From assembly GCA_009792885.1 (NCBI GenBank), contig WMCF01000014.1, positions 10,683,924 through 10,747,923 on the forward strand: a stretch of 64,000 nucleotides of DNA, read 5' to 3'. The notes below the pieces were generated by a model. That model searched no databases and was not told where the DNA came from. It saw only the letters and a program-made list of their open reading frames with translations. Origin of the DNA: Eremophila alpestris peregrina. Taxonomy: Eukaryota; Chordata; Aves; Passeriformes; Alaudidae. Within the stretch, counting starts at the first letter, position 1, and each line of letters opens with the position of its first letter. This document shows, one piece after another, positions 23,801 through 36,171 of the stretch. The position numbers were made by a program, and so were the translations under genes.

Positions 23801-26800
23801 ACAGCTCTGCCAGCTGGAAATATGCCATCAATTGTCTGTTCCCTACGTGACTCGAAAGCAGAGGAGTCTGCTTAATAGAAATTCACTCAATTTCACCTTG
23901 TTTACTTCAGGTTTAAGAAAATGGCCAGGAAGAAAATAGATTAAATATTTTTCCTTTTACAAATACCCTCCTGTCTTTCTTAGTAACAAGCTTTTAGTTT
24001 CAAACCAAATTTATGACATTTCTAATCTAAAGTGTTAAGGAAATTGGAAGAACAAAGTAGAAATGGATATATTAGAAGAATTTTTCTTAGTTTCAAAATC
24101 TGAACAGTATCATACTAAGAAAAAATAAGTACCTCCAAGCATTCTGTATATGTTACTGCCAAGCTGTGCATTCAGTCAGTCAGTATTTGTGCATTTCTGT
24201 TCTGGGGAAATATGTTCCGCTTTCATAGAAAGTCACAGGCACACATAAACAAACAGCAGAAAGCAACAGTTTATTCAGGAAAACAAAATTCAGTATGTGT
24301 CCCTTTTGCACAAGCCTTTACCTTACCTCTTGCTATGCGCAGGAAAGGACAGACAGACAGACACAAAAAGAAGTACATGACAATTCCTGCCCATGAGCTG
24401 CTGTGACTCAAACCTCAGCCAGCACAGCTGAAGCTCTGTCGCTCTCAGCCCCCTGACTGCAGGCCAATTCACTTGCCCCAGCCTACTACAGATAAATAAA
24501 CAAGGAGCATGTTGTACACAGACATCTGTCCGTTTTTTTCCACCTTACCAGTAAAGAAATGCTACTAATACAACAATTACTTAACCATGTAAATCTGAGG
24601 TTAATAAAAAGACCATGCTTTGAGTGACAATATCTACTCTGCCATCACAGAACTCTTTTTTCCCTACAAATAAATGTTATTATCCAGAAATTGAACCCTG
24701 AGTGGTGAACTAGCAGCTTTCTTTCTTAGACACTTCAATACATTAAGTGCTTTGCATTAGGGACAGATCAACTGCCCATTCACTAAGGAAGGTTACCAAA
24801 GTGATGCTGTAATCTCATTTAGCTCCCTCAGTGTTTACCTTCTACAGCCAGTCTTGGATGGCAGGGGGGGAAAACAAACCATGCAAGAATAAAACTGGGG
24901 CATTTCAAACGTGGAATGAGAAAATATTTACTTCTCAGGTTAGAGATCCTTTTGCTCCAGCTACCTCACCATAAAGTATGGTTCTAAAAGAATGAGAAGG
25001 TAGAAAGGGATTTACAGATTGGAAATGTTTTGAAAAGTAAAGGAAAAAGGCAGCAAATCAAAATGCTGTCGAAGTTAGTTAACAGTTAAACCATCTAGTG
25101 CAGTTTACAGCAAACGTCATTGGGTAAAAATTTGGATTCATGACCAAAAATACACACAAGACCAAGGCAAGGATAAAAGAGACATAAATCACAAAGTTTG
25201 AAAGTAGTCATTCAATTTGCACCTTTTTTCTGTGTTTCTGGCCTGTAACATTTGTCAGGGATGGCAATCTGGTAAGATTCTTACAAATTCCCCCTACTTC
25301 CTATAATAATAAACCCTCTTAATTCCTGTTGCAGAAAAAGTTCTGAGCTAAAACTACTGGAACTTGGAAAATGGACAGGGAAAACAAAAAGCCAAACATT
25401 CATCTCCAGAAGGACTGAGAGGGGCAGTAGGAGAAAAACAAAACAAACAAAACAAATAAATTTACTGGTGCAAAAAGTATATATTTTGCCTCAGTCAGGT
25501 AAAAAACACAAAGTACTGATTTAAAAAATACAGTTAAGAGAAAGAGGACCAAAAAATTTGCAGTGAGAGAAGGCTGACCAGAGTCTTTACTTTTGAATCA
25601 ACCTGAGGAACAATTTTTCCTTCTGGACAATAAGCAGCCTTTGGTGTACAGTGTGCTGTAAGTGGACACCCAAGGAGAGGGGAAGAGAGGAAAAGCAAGG
25701 CTGGGTGAAAGGCCAGCACAGCCTTGGGGAATTCCCAGCATGTATCTTGAGTGTGCAGAACTAAGCCTAAAAAATGAAGCACTCGCAGACCTCAAAGTAT
25801 TTAATATTGCAAAATTGCATACAGTATGCCACCCCTGAACACCACATCCAATTTCACCCACAAATAAATCACTTTTATGTGGAATTTCCAGAAAGTAACA
25901 CATGCTTGTCTGTTTATGCTGAAATTAGTCCTTTTCTTTGCACTGCAAACATGCCTAGATAGAAACATGGCTGGCCCAGGATAAGCTCCCAAGGACGCAG
26001 CACCATCTATGATGCAGATGGCACTGTGACCTGGTTACATAATAAATCTTACTTTAATTTAGGAAACAGTTTTAAGATCCTGGACACATTAACTACACTG
26101 AGGAAGAGATGCTCAGGGAGAGAGACCTGTCTGCTCTGCCTGCAGGCATTGGCACCTGCACAAGGGGACCCTGCATCCTGGGTGGGGAGCAAATGGGCCA
26201 AGCTCAGGAGGGATCAGTGACCACCCAGGCAGTGGGGTGAGTTCATAAAAGGCACTGGCACAGCTGGAGGTACTTGGCATGACTGCTTATTTTTGTTCAT
26301 ATTGTAGAGTGCCATGGCCAGGGGACGAAGGAAGGACAGACATTGAAATGGGAACACATAAAAGGCCACCAAACTGTCCTCAGGACTGGGTAGAGAACGT
26401 GGTGAGACTGTAGTCACAGCAGTGGTCCTGGACCAGCATGGGAAGACATTAAACACAGAAGGATACTGAGAAGAAAGAGACCCATGTGGAAAATGTTTTC
26501 ACCGTTTTTTCTCTACAGTGCATCTAAAACACCTCAAATGGGTTCATTCCCTCAGAAGAGAGAAAAAAACACATTTCTCCTCGAGCAGTAACTCAAGATG
26601 CCAAACCACCCTGGGACCAGGGCAGTGAAATTTCACTTCTCAGGGAGAGAAACTTGCTTATCCCCTCAAACAAATGCATGCCTCACAAAAACTCTGCAGC
26701 AAGTACCACCATGTCCAAAAGCCCAGTGTCTGAGCACTAGAAACCAATCCCACTGCCCAACCTCAACACTGCTCCACTCCCAAGCCCAGTCACTTGGGGT

Positions 26801-29331
26801 GAGGAGAGGCAGGGCACCCATCCCACTGAGGCACTTGCTATCAGGGAGGGAGGCTCACAAAAACTTGCCCTATGAAGAGGAGAGCACCCCCCAGAGAAGT
26901 CCAACCAGTACAGGGGAAATCAGCCCAGAAAAGAGGAGACAAAATGGCTTAACTTGATTTTTATTTTTATTTCCCTACTCTCCTTCTTATCTGTATTGCT
27001 ACGCATAGCTGAAAATAAAGGGAGCTCAACAGCAAAATGAATTAGTAAACGGAACCACCCCATCTCCATTTTAGCCAAGCACCATACAGGGTCCAGCTGC
27101 TGCATTTAAGCAATAAAGGTGGGGCTGTTTAATAACTGATTCATCAGAATCAGGTTTGGGTGCTGCTCTAGAAACATGGGCGCTATCCCGTTCACTAGCA
27201 GGGAAAAGGCAGGATCATGGTCTCAGAAGAGCTTCCCCAGCTGCCACACCAAGTGAAACACAAGTAAAATATTCAGCTTACTCACTATGTTCACAGACAT
27301 AAATCTGAGTAAGCCAAACAAGTTGCTCTGTGAGCAGCTGAATTAATGAGATCTGACTGTGTGTGAACTCCTGTGCTCAGCCTCCCCCACACAGTGCTCG
27401 CTGCTGACCAGCACACAGCACCCAGTGTCCAGGAGGGGCCACCAGCTTTCCTCCTGCCCCTCAGTTGAGCTACACCACTTGCAGGAGTTACCTTGGTGGA
27501 TCCTTTATGCCATTTCTCGGACATCTGCTGAGAGATTACAAACCAGTTGGGGAAGTGCAGAAGGGTGATGGGAGCATACTGGTCTACTCCTATGCATGAT
27601 GCCCTCTTCCCTTCATTGTATCCTTGCCTTGCTGCTCCATGCATTCAGCGTGGCCCAAATCCTCATGATGGCCACCAGCTGCTCAGGCCCTTCAGCTGTT
27701 CTGTCTAACAGAACACACTGGATTTCTGCCCATATACTTCCAGTCTCCACTGAAAACAACATTCAAGAATGTGAAGCACCTTACACTTTGTCATAATTTT
27801 CCCAGATTTTCTTCCAAAGGCTTGGCAGGCATCTACCAGCATTACACCTCCAGGAAGGAGGAGGAAATAAAGAGACAAAAAACATGCAATTGCTAGAAAG
27901 CTCACAAAATCAATAAAATTACATCAGCTCATGCGATCTCAGCATTATCTCGCCCCTACAGAACAGACTCGTGGGCCAGCTCAAAATAATCCAATAGCAC
28001 AACTGCAAACAATACCTGCAAGTGTGTACTCTTGCAAATATCTGCTAAGTCAGAGATCTTACAATTTTATGAATGGAGGCCACAAATTTCCAATAACTTT
28101 ACCTTCTTTTTGGTGTATACTTCTCTAAATGCAATTTATGGCTGTTGCTTTTTTACTTTGAGCTTCTGTAAAGTCCAACTTTCTTTTCCTTCTCAACAGA
28201 AAGGGAGAATTTAACGTTTTAAAGTATTACCCTAAGTTAATGAGTAAGGTGACCTAATCCTACAAATCAAGTACTTAAAATCCAGTGGTCCTTTTTCAAA
28301 CGTTCCCTGCATATTCCATATCGCCTGACTCACCTTTATGAACAAAGGACAAGTATTAGAGGCATCTTAGTCCATCTTAGAGGTAATGTGCTTAGATAGT
28401 CCTTAATGAACTGAACACACAAAGAAATCCACCACAGCAATGATATCCATTTTAAAATGCATCACAGTGCTGAGGTCAAAGAAACTGGTCAATGATGGAG
28501 AAGGGGCACTTATTCTTGAACATGGATGAACTGGAAAATTAATCCAAAATACTAGGACATCTGTAAGGTGGAGTTCATAAATACTATATATAAGGGAACT
28601 GATGTGCTTTCTGTCTTGCAACAGCTATCGCAGTCCTATTACCTTTCATAACTTTTTTTAAGGTTTTGGAGCTGTTGTGACAAGACAGTTTCTGGACAGG
28701 ATTTTCCAAGAAAGTCAACTAACACAAAACTGAACAATGTGTGTGTAGTACAGATGAAAACAACCTTCTAGAAGGTAATATAAAATAAATGGTTTTCATC
28801 AATTTGTGGTCTCCAAAAGGGAGGATACATGGGGTTGTTTTCAGTGCACTGATTAGAAGAGTGACAAGTGACATCAGAATTGGTGTGCAGAGCTCATTAC
28901 CTGCTTTCCAGCACCTACGAAAATGCAATAAATTTTCTCTTCCCATAGACACTGTGGAAATTCTGAAGGCCTTTGTAACAAAACCAGGATTTATCTTTCA
29001 GTTATGACAGGTCCAAACAGATTTCATTTCCGCAACACTGGAAATGTAGGGAGGCACATCTCAAGCAGTCATACTAGCAATTTGACATTCAACAACAAAC
29101 ACTGCAAATTCACCAGGAATGATTTACTAAAAACTCAAGCAAGCAAACAGCCAGCTACCTACCTTTTACCATTCTGTAAAAACGTACTGTTTTCAAAGAT
29201 ACATCTAAAGCATACGAAAAAGACTTTTAAAATTTCTGCACAATAATTTTAATCAAGAGCCACCATGTCTAGCTGAAATGTAAAATTTTATTTCTGTAAA
29301 TTAGGAGTCTCTTCCCAGTCCTTTTACCATG
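17842..29331. other. Intron 1 block with no recognisable gene
   Basis: Unique sequence. Open frames of up to 119 codons (for example 18079-18390 plus, 23105-23461 plus and 26598-26957 plus) have no recognisable domains. Only short A-rich runs and CAG/GACA microrepeats are visible, such as GACAGACAGACAGACA near 24350. Confidence 0.6.
25433..25461. repeat. (CAAA/CAAAA)n low-complexity tract
   Basis: Irregular CAAA and CAAAA units ending in CAAATAAATT. No associated element is visible. Confidence 0.75.
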
Positions 29332-29371
29332 AATAAATTATTCAAATAATCTAAAAAAAAAAAAAAAAAAA
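29332..29371 (+). repeat. AATAAA followed by a 19-base poly(A) run
   Basis: AATAAA at 29332-29337 is followed 15 bases later by 19 uninterrupted A (29353-29371), the arrangement left by a retroposed mRNA. No recognisable coding sequence precedes it in 28780-29330, and I found no flanking duplication. In AT-rich intron this can arise by chance. It is listed as a poly(A) run with a weak retrocopy hint. Confidence 0.55.
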
Positions 29372-32300
29372 GCGCCTTTCTTCATCTTCCCTCCCACCCC
29401 TGGTTCAGCATTACAGGTGAGCAGCACAGCTTAGGCATTAACAGCCTTAAGCAACATTAATAGCTGGATAGCAAGATCAGGAATCAACTGGTTAGTGTGA
29501 CTGAAGAGAGAAGTAAAAGATCTGGGGAAATGAGGGCATCTATCAAGGCCAGAGAGAAGCTGAATATAACCTTTTTAAGATCTTCTTTCTTTTTGTCCCC
29601 AGTTCCCAGCCCTTTGCTTCAGCTGATCCCAAACAGCAACTTTGGGGGCTTTGTTATTTGGGTGGTTTTTTTTTTAATAAGAAAGTACTAAAACTGATTT
29701 CATGCTGCTACTCCTGACAGAACTCAAGAGAAATGCATGACAAACCTTTTTTTTCCCTTCCATGTTGGAAAGTACTTGACTTGTAAGAAAAGGCAGACCA
29801 TCATTCTAATCTAACCTGAGGACTGAGTCTTACATCCACACAGGGGCTGAGAGCCGAGTCGAGTTCTCTTTTAGATGAGTTCCCTCCAGACCCAGATGTA
29901 TGGAAAAATTCTCTTACTGTAAGCAACCATCAACCAGCATCTCACACTCCCAACTAAAAAAACCTTTGAAACAGATCCTCACTATGTCTACCTGGTTTTG
30001 TAAAGGCTTTTAACAAATTTAAGTAAAAGTGGCACTAAGGATGTGACAGCACGGGCTTCAGCTTTAGCTACCAAACCACCATGACGTGTTTTGGGTGTAC
30101 CCAGAAGGCTCATATTCCAGTTGCTTACCCAGGCTTAAACCCCCGCTGCTGCATCCTCATGCATTTTATTTTCTATCACTTATTTACATCTCTGCTGGTA
30201 GGCTGAAGCCAGAGCAGGCAACACCCACCTGAGATGAAATTGCACCTTCCTGTTACTACACAGACACATGTCATTACAAATGCAATCAAGCCTGGAAATG
30301 CAGGCACAACAGCTCAACCCCTCATGTAAACAGAACTGTAAATCAGCCCCTGCAATCCACCTCGTTTTTGGGAGAACTTTTTTTATGATCCCATCTAGGA
30401 CTTGCTTGGAACTGTGGTTCCATGCAGACTGGGGACTCTCCAGCCCTGGCAAAATGGCTGCAGCACGAAGGTTGCTTCTCACACACATGTGAAAACCAGA
30501 TGGGCAACAGAGATGCTCAAGATGCACCAATGTATGCAAGAGAGGAGCTGGAGCCACAGGAGTGGCAAGAAAAACTATGGAGATAGACACATATCTGCAA
30601 ATTTGATTAATGTTCCTGATCCTGTGAATAGCAATGCAAAGAGATTTCTTACTGTGGGAACAACATGATTAAGAACAAAGGAGGAGCCTGGGAAGTTGAG
30701 AATCAATTTAAGGATTTTGCAGTGTGGTTATCACAGCCCTCTACTATCTTACTGCTGAATGATCACTGGCACTGCTAGAACAGACAGATAAAAACAGAAG
30801 TTCATAAAGTAGAGTGCAGCAAATTTTGTGTAGTTACACTTAAATTCATCTGCAGATCCTTACACATGGTGTAAAATTTAAAAACCCACAGACACACCAA
30901 GTACCACACACACATTTATCACCTTAATGGCTGGGGGCAGGAGGAGATTTTTTTTACTTTTCTAAAATCAAAGGCATATACATCCAAAAAATGCACAGTA
31001 TAAAATGATAAATTCTTTGGAAGTCAAAGACATATGTCAAAGAGATTTTCATCTGCTGGGGATTTCACTGAGAAGCATATATAATAATGCCACGAAGTCT
31101 GGGGAAGCAGATACAGTGGTTATATTTAAGTTCAGCAGGAAGTCAGGCTGAAGAGAAGCAGGGTAAGTTAAAATATTATACTCCTCTTACTACACACTTG
31201 CTACTCGGAAGGAATAAAGCTGACTTTAAAAAAAATTAAAAAGCAGTAATGAATTAAGAGGATATCAAATGCATTTTATCTGCCCAGTAACTGGCAGGAA
31301 ACAGCCTGTTACAAATGCTGCATTGAGAAGATGTTGCAGAGGGCAGCCGGGCCAGCTCTCTCCTAGCCAGGCAGCTCCAAGGAACCTGCACATCTGTCCA
31401 TCTGCATATTGCTACACACTGCACCTTAATGATCCCTGCGGATATCTATCATACAGCTGTACAGTGCTCACATCCCAGAGCAGCATTTCCCTAGGTCTGC
31501 ATGGGAAGCCAGAGAGGCAGGGAGGAGTTCAGCTCAGGAGAAGCTGTTAAAGCTTTTTTTTGCTTTGGCAAGTGTGACTTCATCCAGTGAACTTTGTTAC
31601 ATACGATTGCTGCCACTGGAAATCCTGTGTGCTTTAGCACTTGTGAGGCCTCTAGGTGTTGGCAAGGAAACACAGAAGGATGCACAAGATTAAAACCAGA
31701 GCTGGAAGTTGAAAAGTATTTTTTTTTGAGTCCCTTGCATATTTTCCCCCCTTTGTTTAGCTGATCCAGAACTACTGTCTGCATGGGGGGAAAAAAATAA
31801 AAGCGTTGGCATTTTCTTCTCAGGCCTAATTTCCCTTTATGGTATCTTTCCTCTCATTCAGCTGTTCCACAGGAGATATTCTTTGGTCTGAAAAGCCAAG
31901 ACCTATAAACTTTACCCAAAACTACACTTCTAAAGCCAGTTGGTGCCAGAATCTCACTTTATTTCTTCAACAGCTTTACTCATCTTCCTTTTTTAAGGTC
32001 TAGCCTTTACATCAGACTATTTGCTGGAAATAGACAAGTATTTCCAAAAAGGATACATTTCATCTCCAGGCCTTTCTTCACAAATCCACCAAATTAGGTA
32101 GCATATTATGAGGAATTAACCAGAAAAGCATGGTCAGCTAGGGTTAAAAGGAAAGACATCTGGAATCAGTCTGGTTCTTCCAGAAGTATTCTGAATTTCC
32201 CCTAAGGCTTCAGTAACTCCAGACACTGCTTTATTAAAAAGAGTACAAATCAATCCTCAAATGTCTTTACCTTCCATCAGGAGTTTTGTGCAATGGCATA

Positions 32301-32943
32301 ATGCCACAAGAAGGTCCCAGGAAGTCCCACTCAAAATGTTTCTTTCAGCAAGGCAGGGATAAGTAACTGTGTAGGACACGAGCATCAGAGATCCCAAAAG
32401 GCATTTGGGAAGCTGTGGCACTGCTCCCTGTCACAGCCTGGAGCCTGGGACTCTCACACGGAAGTGTCACTGTCTCCCAAACCAGATCACAGCATGTACT
32501 GGGGAAAATCCCAGTAAAGAACGTATTTCCTCTGGAAAAGACTAACTAGTCTTGATTTTTACAAATACTTGCATAGCTCATCTAGATAATACATTTTTTT
32601 TTCTTTTAATTGGTAAAAGAATTCTTATCATTGCACGGAGGGAGCATTTTAGAAAACCCTGCAGTATTTGCAACTGTCATATTATATTTTCAACACCAGA
32701 AAGAATAAAACAATCTACCCAACATCACTGCCTAAATCAGCTGGAAAGAGAAAAAGTGATAAATAGATTTTAATTACAATCTAATTATTCACAGCTTACA
32801 GCCCCCAGCCAGATCCAGCCAACCAGAAAGGTTACTCATTTGGGGCACCACAGTATGTACCCTCTCTGACAGGGTTAGCTTTACTTAGCAGCCCATGAAA
32901 CAAGCAGGACAAATATAATCAATTTATTACTAGAAAAACCTTG

Positions 32944-32998
32944 GGGATCACAGAATTGTAAAATATATCCAGCTGAAAAGGACCCCTTAGGATCACAC
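32944..32998 (-). mobile_element. Probable CR1 LINE 3' end remnant
   Basis: On the minus strand this reads GATCCTAAGGGGTCCTTTTC, then AGCTGGA, and ends ACAATTCTGTGATC. This resembles the last 50-60 bases of avian CR1 (gatctttaaggtcccttccaaccc...attctatgattc). It is short and diverged, so a chance match is possible. Confidence 0.5.
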
Positions 32999-34841
32999 AT
33001 ACGTTTTACACATTAAATTTTTTTTTTTCTACAAAAACATGTTTGAAATATTCACATCATTGCAGTCTGTCTGTGACACATATACTTGAGATTATTTTTC
33101 CATTCCCAAAGATATATACTCCGTAGATGACTACTTTTCACTCAACCTGAAAGTGGTCAACTGTGTCTTTCAAGTCCAAAAACACCCTTTCACCCTGATT
33201 AATGAAGCTAAACCTTTCCACTTCATTTTCCTTTCAGCACAGCTGCTTCTCTTATCTCCAGCTGTACTTTGCTCAGAGCTGCAACATGATGCTCAGGTCT
33301 GGAAAAGCTTAGAAATATTTATTTTTTAGCACATGGGCTTGGGATCTTTTTTTCCAGCAGACATAAAATACCAGACTGGAATGATCCTTTACATCTTTCT
33401 TCCAAAACACTGATTAATGAATAGCTCTTCATAGAATTTTACAAAATTTCAGGTCCAAAATTCCTGCCTGAAGAAGTTAAAAGACTGCAGAACTTTATCA
33501 GGCAGTTTCTGAAGTCACCAAGTAACAGGGAGCAAGCAGCTATGGGTAATTTTTTAAATTATTATGAAATTTATCCATTCTCAGTAAGCTTCTGTGATGG
33601 AAAATTCACTACATGGTTAATGTTGCTAAAAAGTACTTAGATCAAATAAAGCCAAAAAAATGACGGCACCTGAAAATAATGCCTAAACAAGTTGGGGAAA
33701 ATAGTCACAATTTCTGGTAGGCTTTAGAGGCTATGGGGCTCTTAGCATTTGAGAAAAATGTTTCAAGAATCTTATGGAATACAGAACATAATGGCAGCAA
33801 TTTACATTTTGGAGTTAAAAAGAAAGAAAGCAATGTATGTTACACAGGGAAAACACAAAGAAAGAATTGCTTCAACAGCTATGAAAATCCCTTGGGAAAA
33901 CAGTATTTCTGTTTGAATGTGTTCTTCCTATTTCTTTCCCCTTCTGGAACGAATTACTACTTTTTTATTCTTTTTAACAAGTATACATATATAATATACA
34001 CGTATGAACTGCATTTAAAATTGTTCAATAAAATTACTACATTAAAGAAACCACACACATTTCCAAGAGAATCAAGAAAGACAGACAGACCCCGTTCTCA
34101 CACACCAGAAATACTGCCAGATACACAGGACTGCCCAAAGTCACAGAACAAAGGAAACTCACGCAGATGAGCAACATGTGGCAAAACCTTTAATCAGGCA
34201 TTTTTTCTATGCGTGCTAACACCAGCAAAAGCCAGCACCGGGAATGTCAATATTTCACAGAGCAGAACAAAACCAGCTCTGACAGCACGGGGGCATCTCA
34301 CAGTGCCAGCAAACCACAGCACTGCGCAAGCCAAAGAAGAAACACCTTTGAAAATCAAAACCACAAAGCATCTTGGATGATGCGTTCAGATGATCTAGGA
34401 TCTTAAAGAAAGGAAAAAAAATCAGTTCTATCATAATTTAAACAGGCAAATGGCAGGCAGCCATCCCTGACTGCCTACAGAAGACACAGAGAGCAATGGC
34501 TCGTCAAAAGGAATTGTTTGGCCCTGCTTCTCCCAAAGAAGGTGGACAGGCCACCCTTTTTCCCAAGGGTCTTGCCACCCCTCGCCTGTGCTGAGATGGG
34601 ATGGCACATCACACACACAGAATAGGTGGGCACTGCCCAGGAAGCCTGCATTTCCAGCCTAAGATCTGGAGACACGTAAGAAACAAGCGGCAGCACAGGC
34701 TCAGCTTCAGGAGAGCCAAAGCAGCCCCGAGCCCCGCGACACTCTGGTCCCTCCTCACCTCTCCAGTCAGCCACACAATGTTTGTGCTGCCAAATCAGGT
34801 TACACAGAGCGGTGGCTTTAGAAAGAACAGATTTTCCTGCT

Positions 34842-34863
34842 CCCTCCCCCGACCCCCTCCCCC
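34842..34863 (-). other. Strong G-quadruplex motif on the JARID2 sense strand
   Basis: The plus strand reads CCC-T-CCCCC-GA-CCCCC-T-CCCCC. The minus strand therefore has G5-A-G5-TC-G5-A-G3, with loops of only 1-2 bases, one of the more stable classes of G4 motif. The plus-strand run GGGGGTTGGGG at 34880-34890 could pair with part of the C-rich tract as a competing hairpin. The surrounding 34460-34970 is locally GC-richer but has few CpG sites and no exon signal I recognise. Confidence 0.75.
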
Positions 34864-36158
34864 AAAGTTGACAGAAAAAGGGGGTTGGGGAAAGTACTTC
34901 ACGGATTTTAAAAGAAAAGAAAGAGTGCAAGGGAGGGAGGTATCTGTAGCCAAACATGAGTCAAACTGGCTATGATGACAGAGAGAAATATTTCATAAAG
35001 CTGCTGCTGGAACTTTTATTGTACTTTTAAAAATTCTCCTGAAGGCAAGGCTTTGTTCAGTTTTTGCTCATTAGATTTCTGCAGTTTCTACCCTATATTG
35101 GACTATCAGACACTGTACATTGCTCTAACCCACACAGATACATCAGCCCTGAAAGAAACCTGAAAGGAGTGGCAAGATCAGCCTAAATCGGTTTTTGTGC
35201 TGCAGCTTTGTTCTCTCGTTTTACCTCTGATCTGGCAAATTAAATTCTGTTTAGCCTAAGCATCGATACTGTTACTGATCTGCATGTACTTATTACAGAT
35301 GCATATGTGGATTGTCTGAGAGTGAGCATTTTTCAGAGTGCTCTGATGAAGATTAAGGTAATTTACTTGATAAATCCATAAACTCAAAAAAATATTTAAA
35401 GGCGTATTTCACTGTCAAAACCTTCAGATTATTTAGATTCTAATCTATGTATTTAAGCATTAAGTAGACCTGCATTTTCAGACTCAATGTTTTCATCTTC
35501 CTCCTTTTCCTCTACACACACTCAGCCATACTAAATTTCTTCGTGAAAGCTTCTGCTGCCCATTAACAGCTCAGTGCACAAGATCACGGAGTTATCACAG
35601 CCATTTTAGACAGCACAAAATCCAAGAACAGAGCTTTAAAAAACCCACAAAACCCCAACAAAAGAGGGAACCTGATTTAGAAAAAAAATGGCTCAACATG
35701 CTTTATGAGCTTCTGTTTGTCTATTTTAATGACCAATGCAATACAGGGGATGAAGGCTGATTTATAAAGAGACATGGATGCTCCTGCACAGAAGGCAATC
35801 AGTTCCCAGTTTAATTATTCACTGTGAAAACAGAATTCCCTTTAACCATTTCGAACACGGCCTTCTCATTTTGACTTAAATGCCTCTGTACATGGCATTT
35901 ACCCCTGCCCTGGTTAAAGGATCATGTCAGAAGTCTTGCTGGAGCCATGAGAGAAGCAGGATGACCTATTGCACAGCAAGGGTAAAGACAGCAGTGCTCC
36001 ATTTACTTCTCTACTGCTTATTATGTTGCACACTTCTGCCATTTAATTTCTACCCATACGTAAGTGGCTTACGCATTCCTTCATTAAATCCACCTGCCTA
36101 CACTTTGCAAGCATTTTACCTTTTCATCTCAATCTCTTCAATTCCACCTCCCCAACTG

Positions 36159-36171
36159 TTTTTTTTTTTTT
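36159..36171. repeat. Poly(T) run, 13 bases
   Basis: Thirteen uninterrupted T followed by AAACAAAAA. Simple homopolymer with no associated element. Confidence 0.9.

Noticed and set aside
33421..33480. Text resembling a CR1 end (TCATAGAATTTTACAAAATTTCAGG)
   Set aside because: Only the short TCATAGAAT word matches; the following CR1 blocks are missing.
34475..34957. 160-codon minus-strand frame in a GC-richer stretch, considered as an alternative first exon
   Set aside because: CpG sites are few, no initiator context was recognised, a 124-codon plus-strand frame overlaps it, and the openness follows from the C/G-rich composition.
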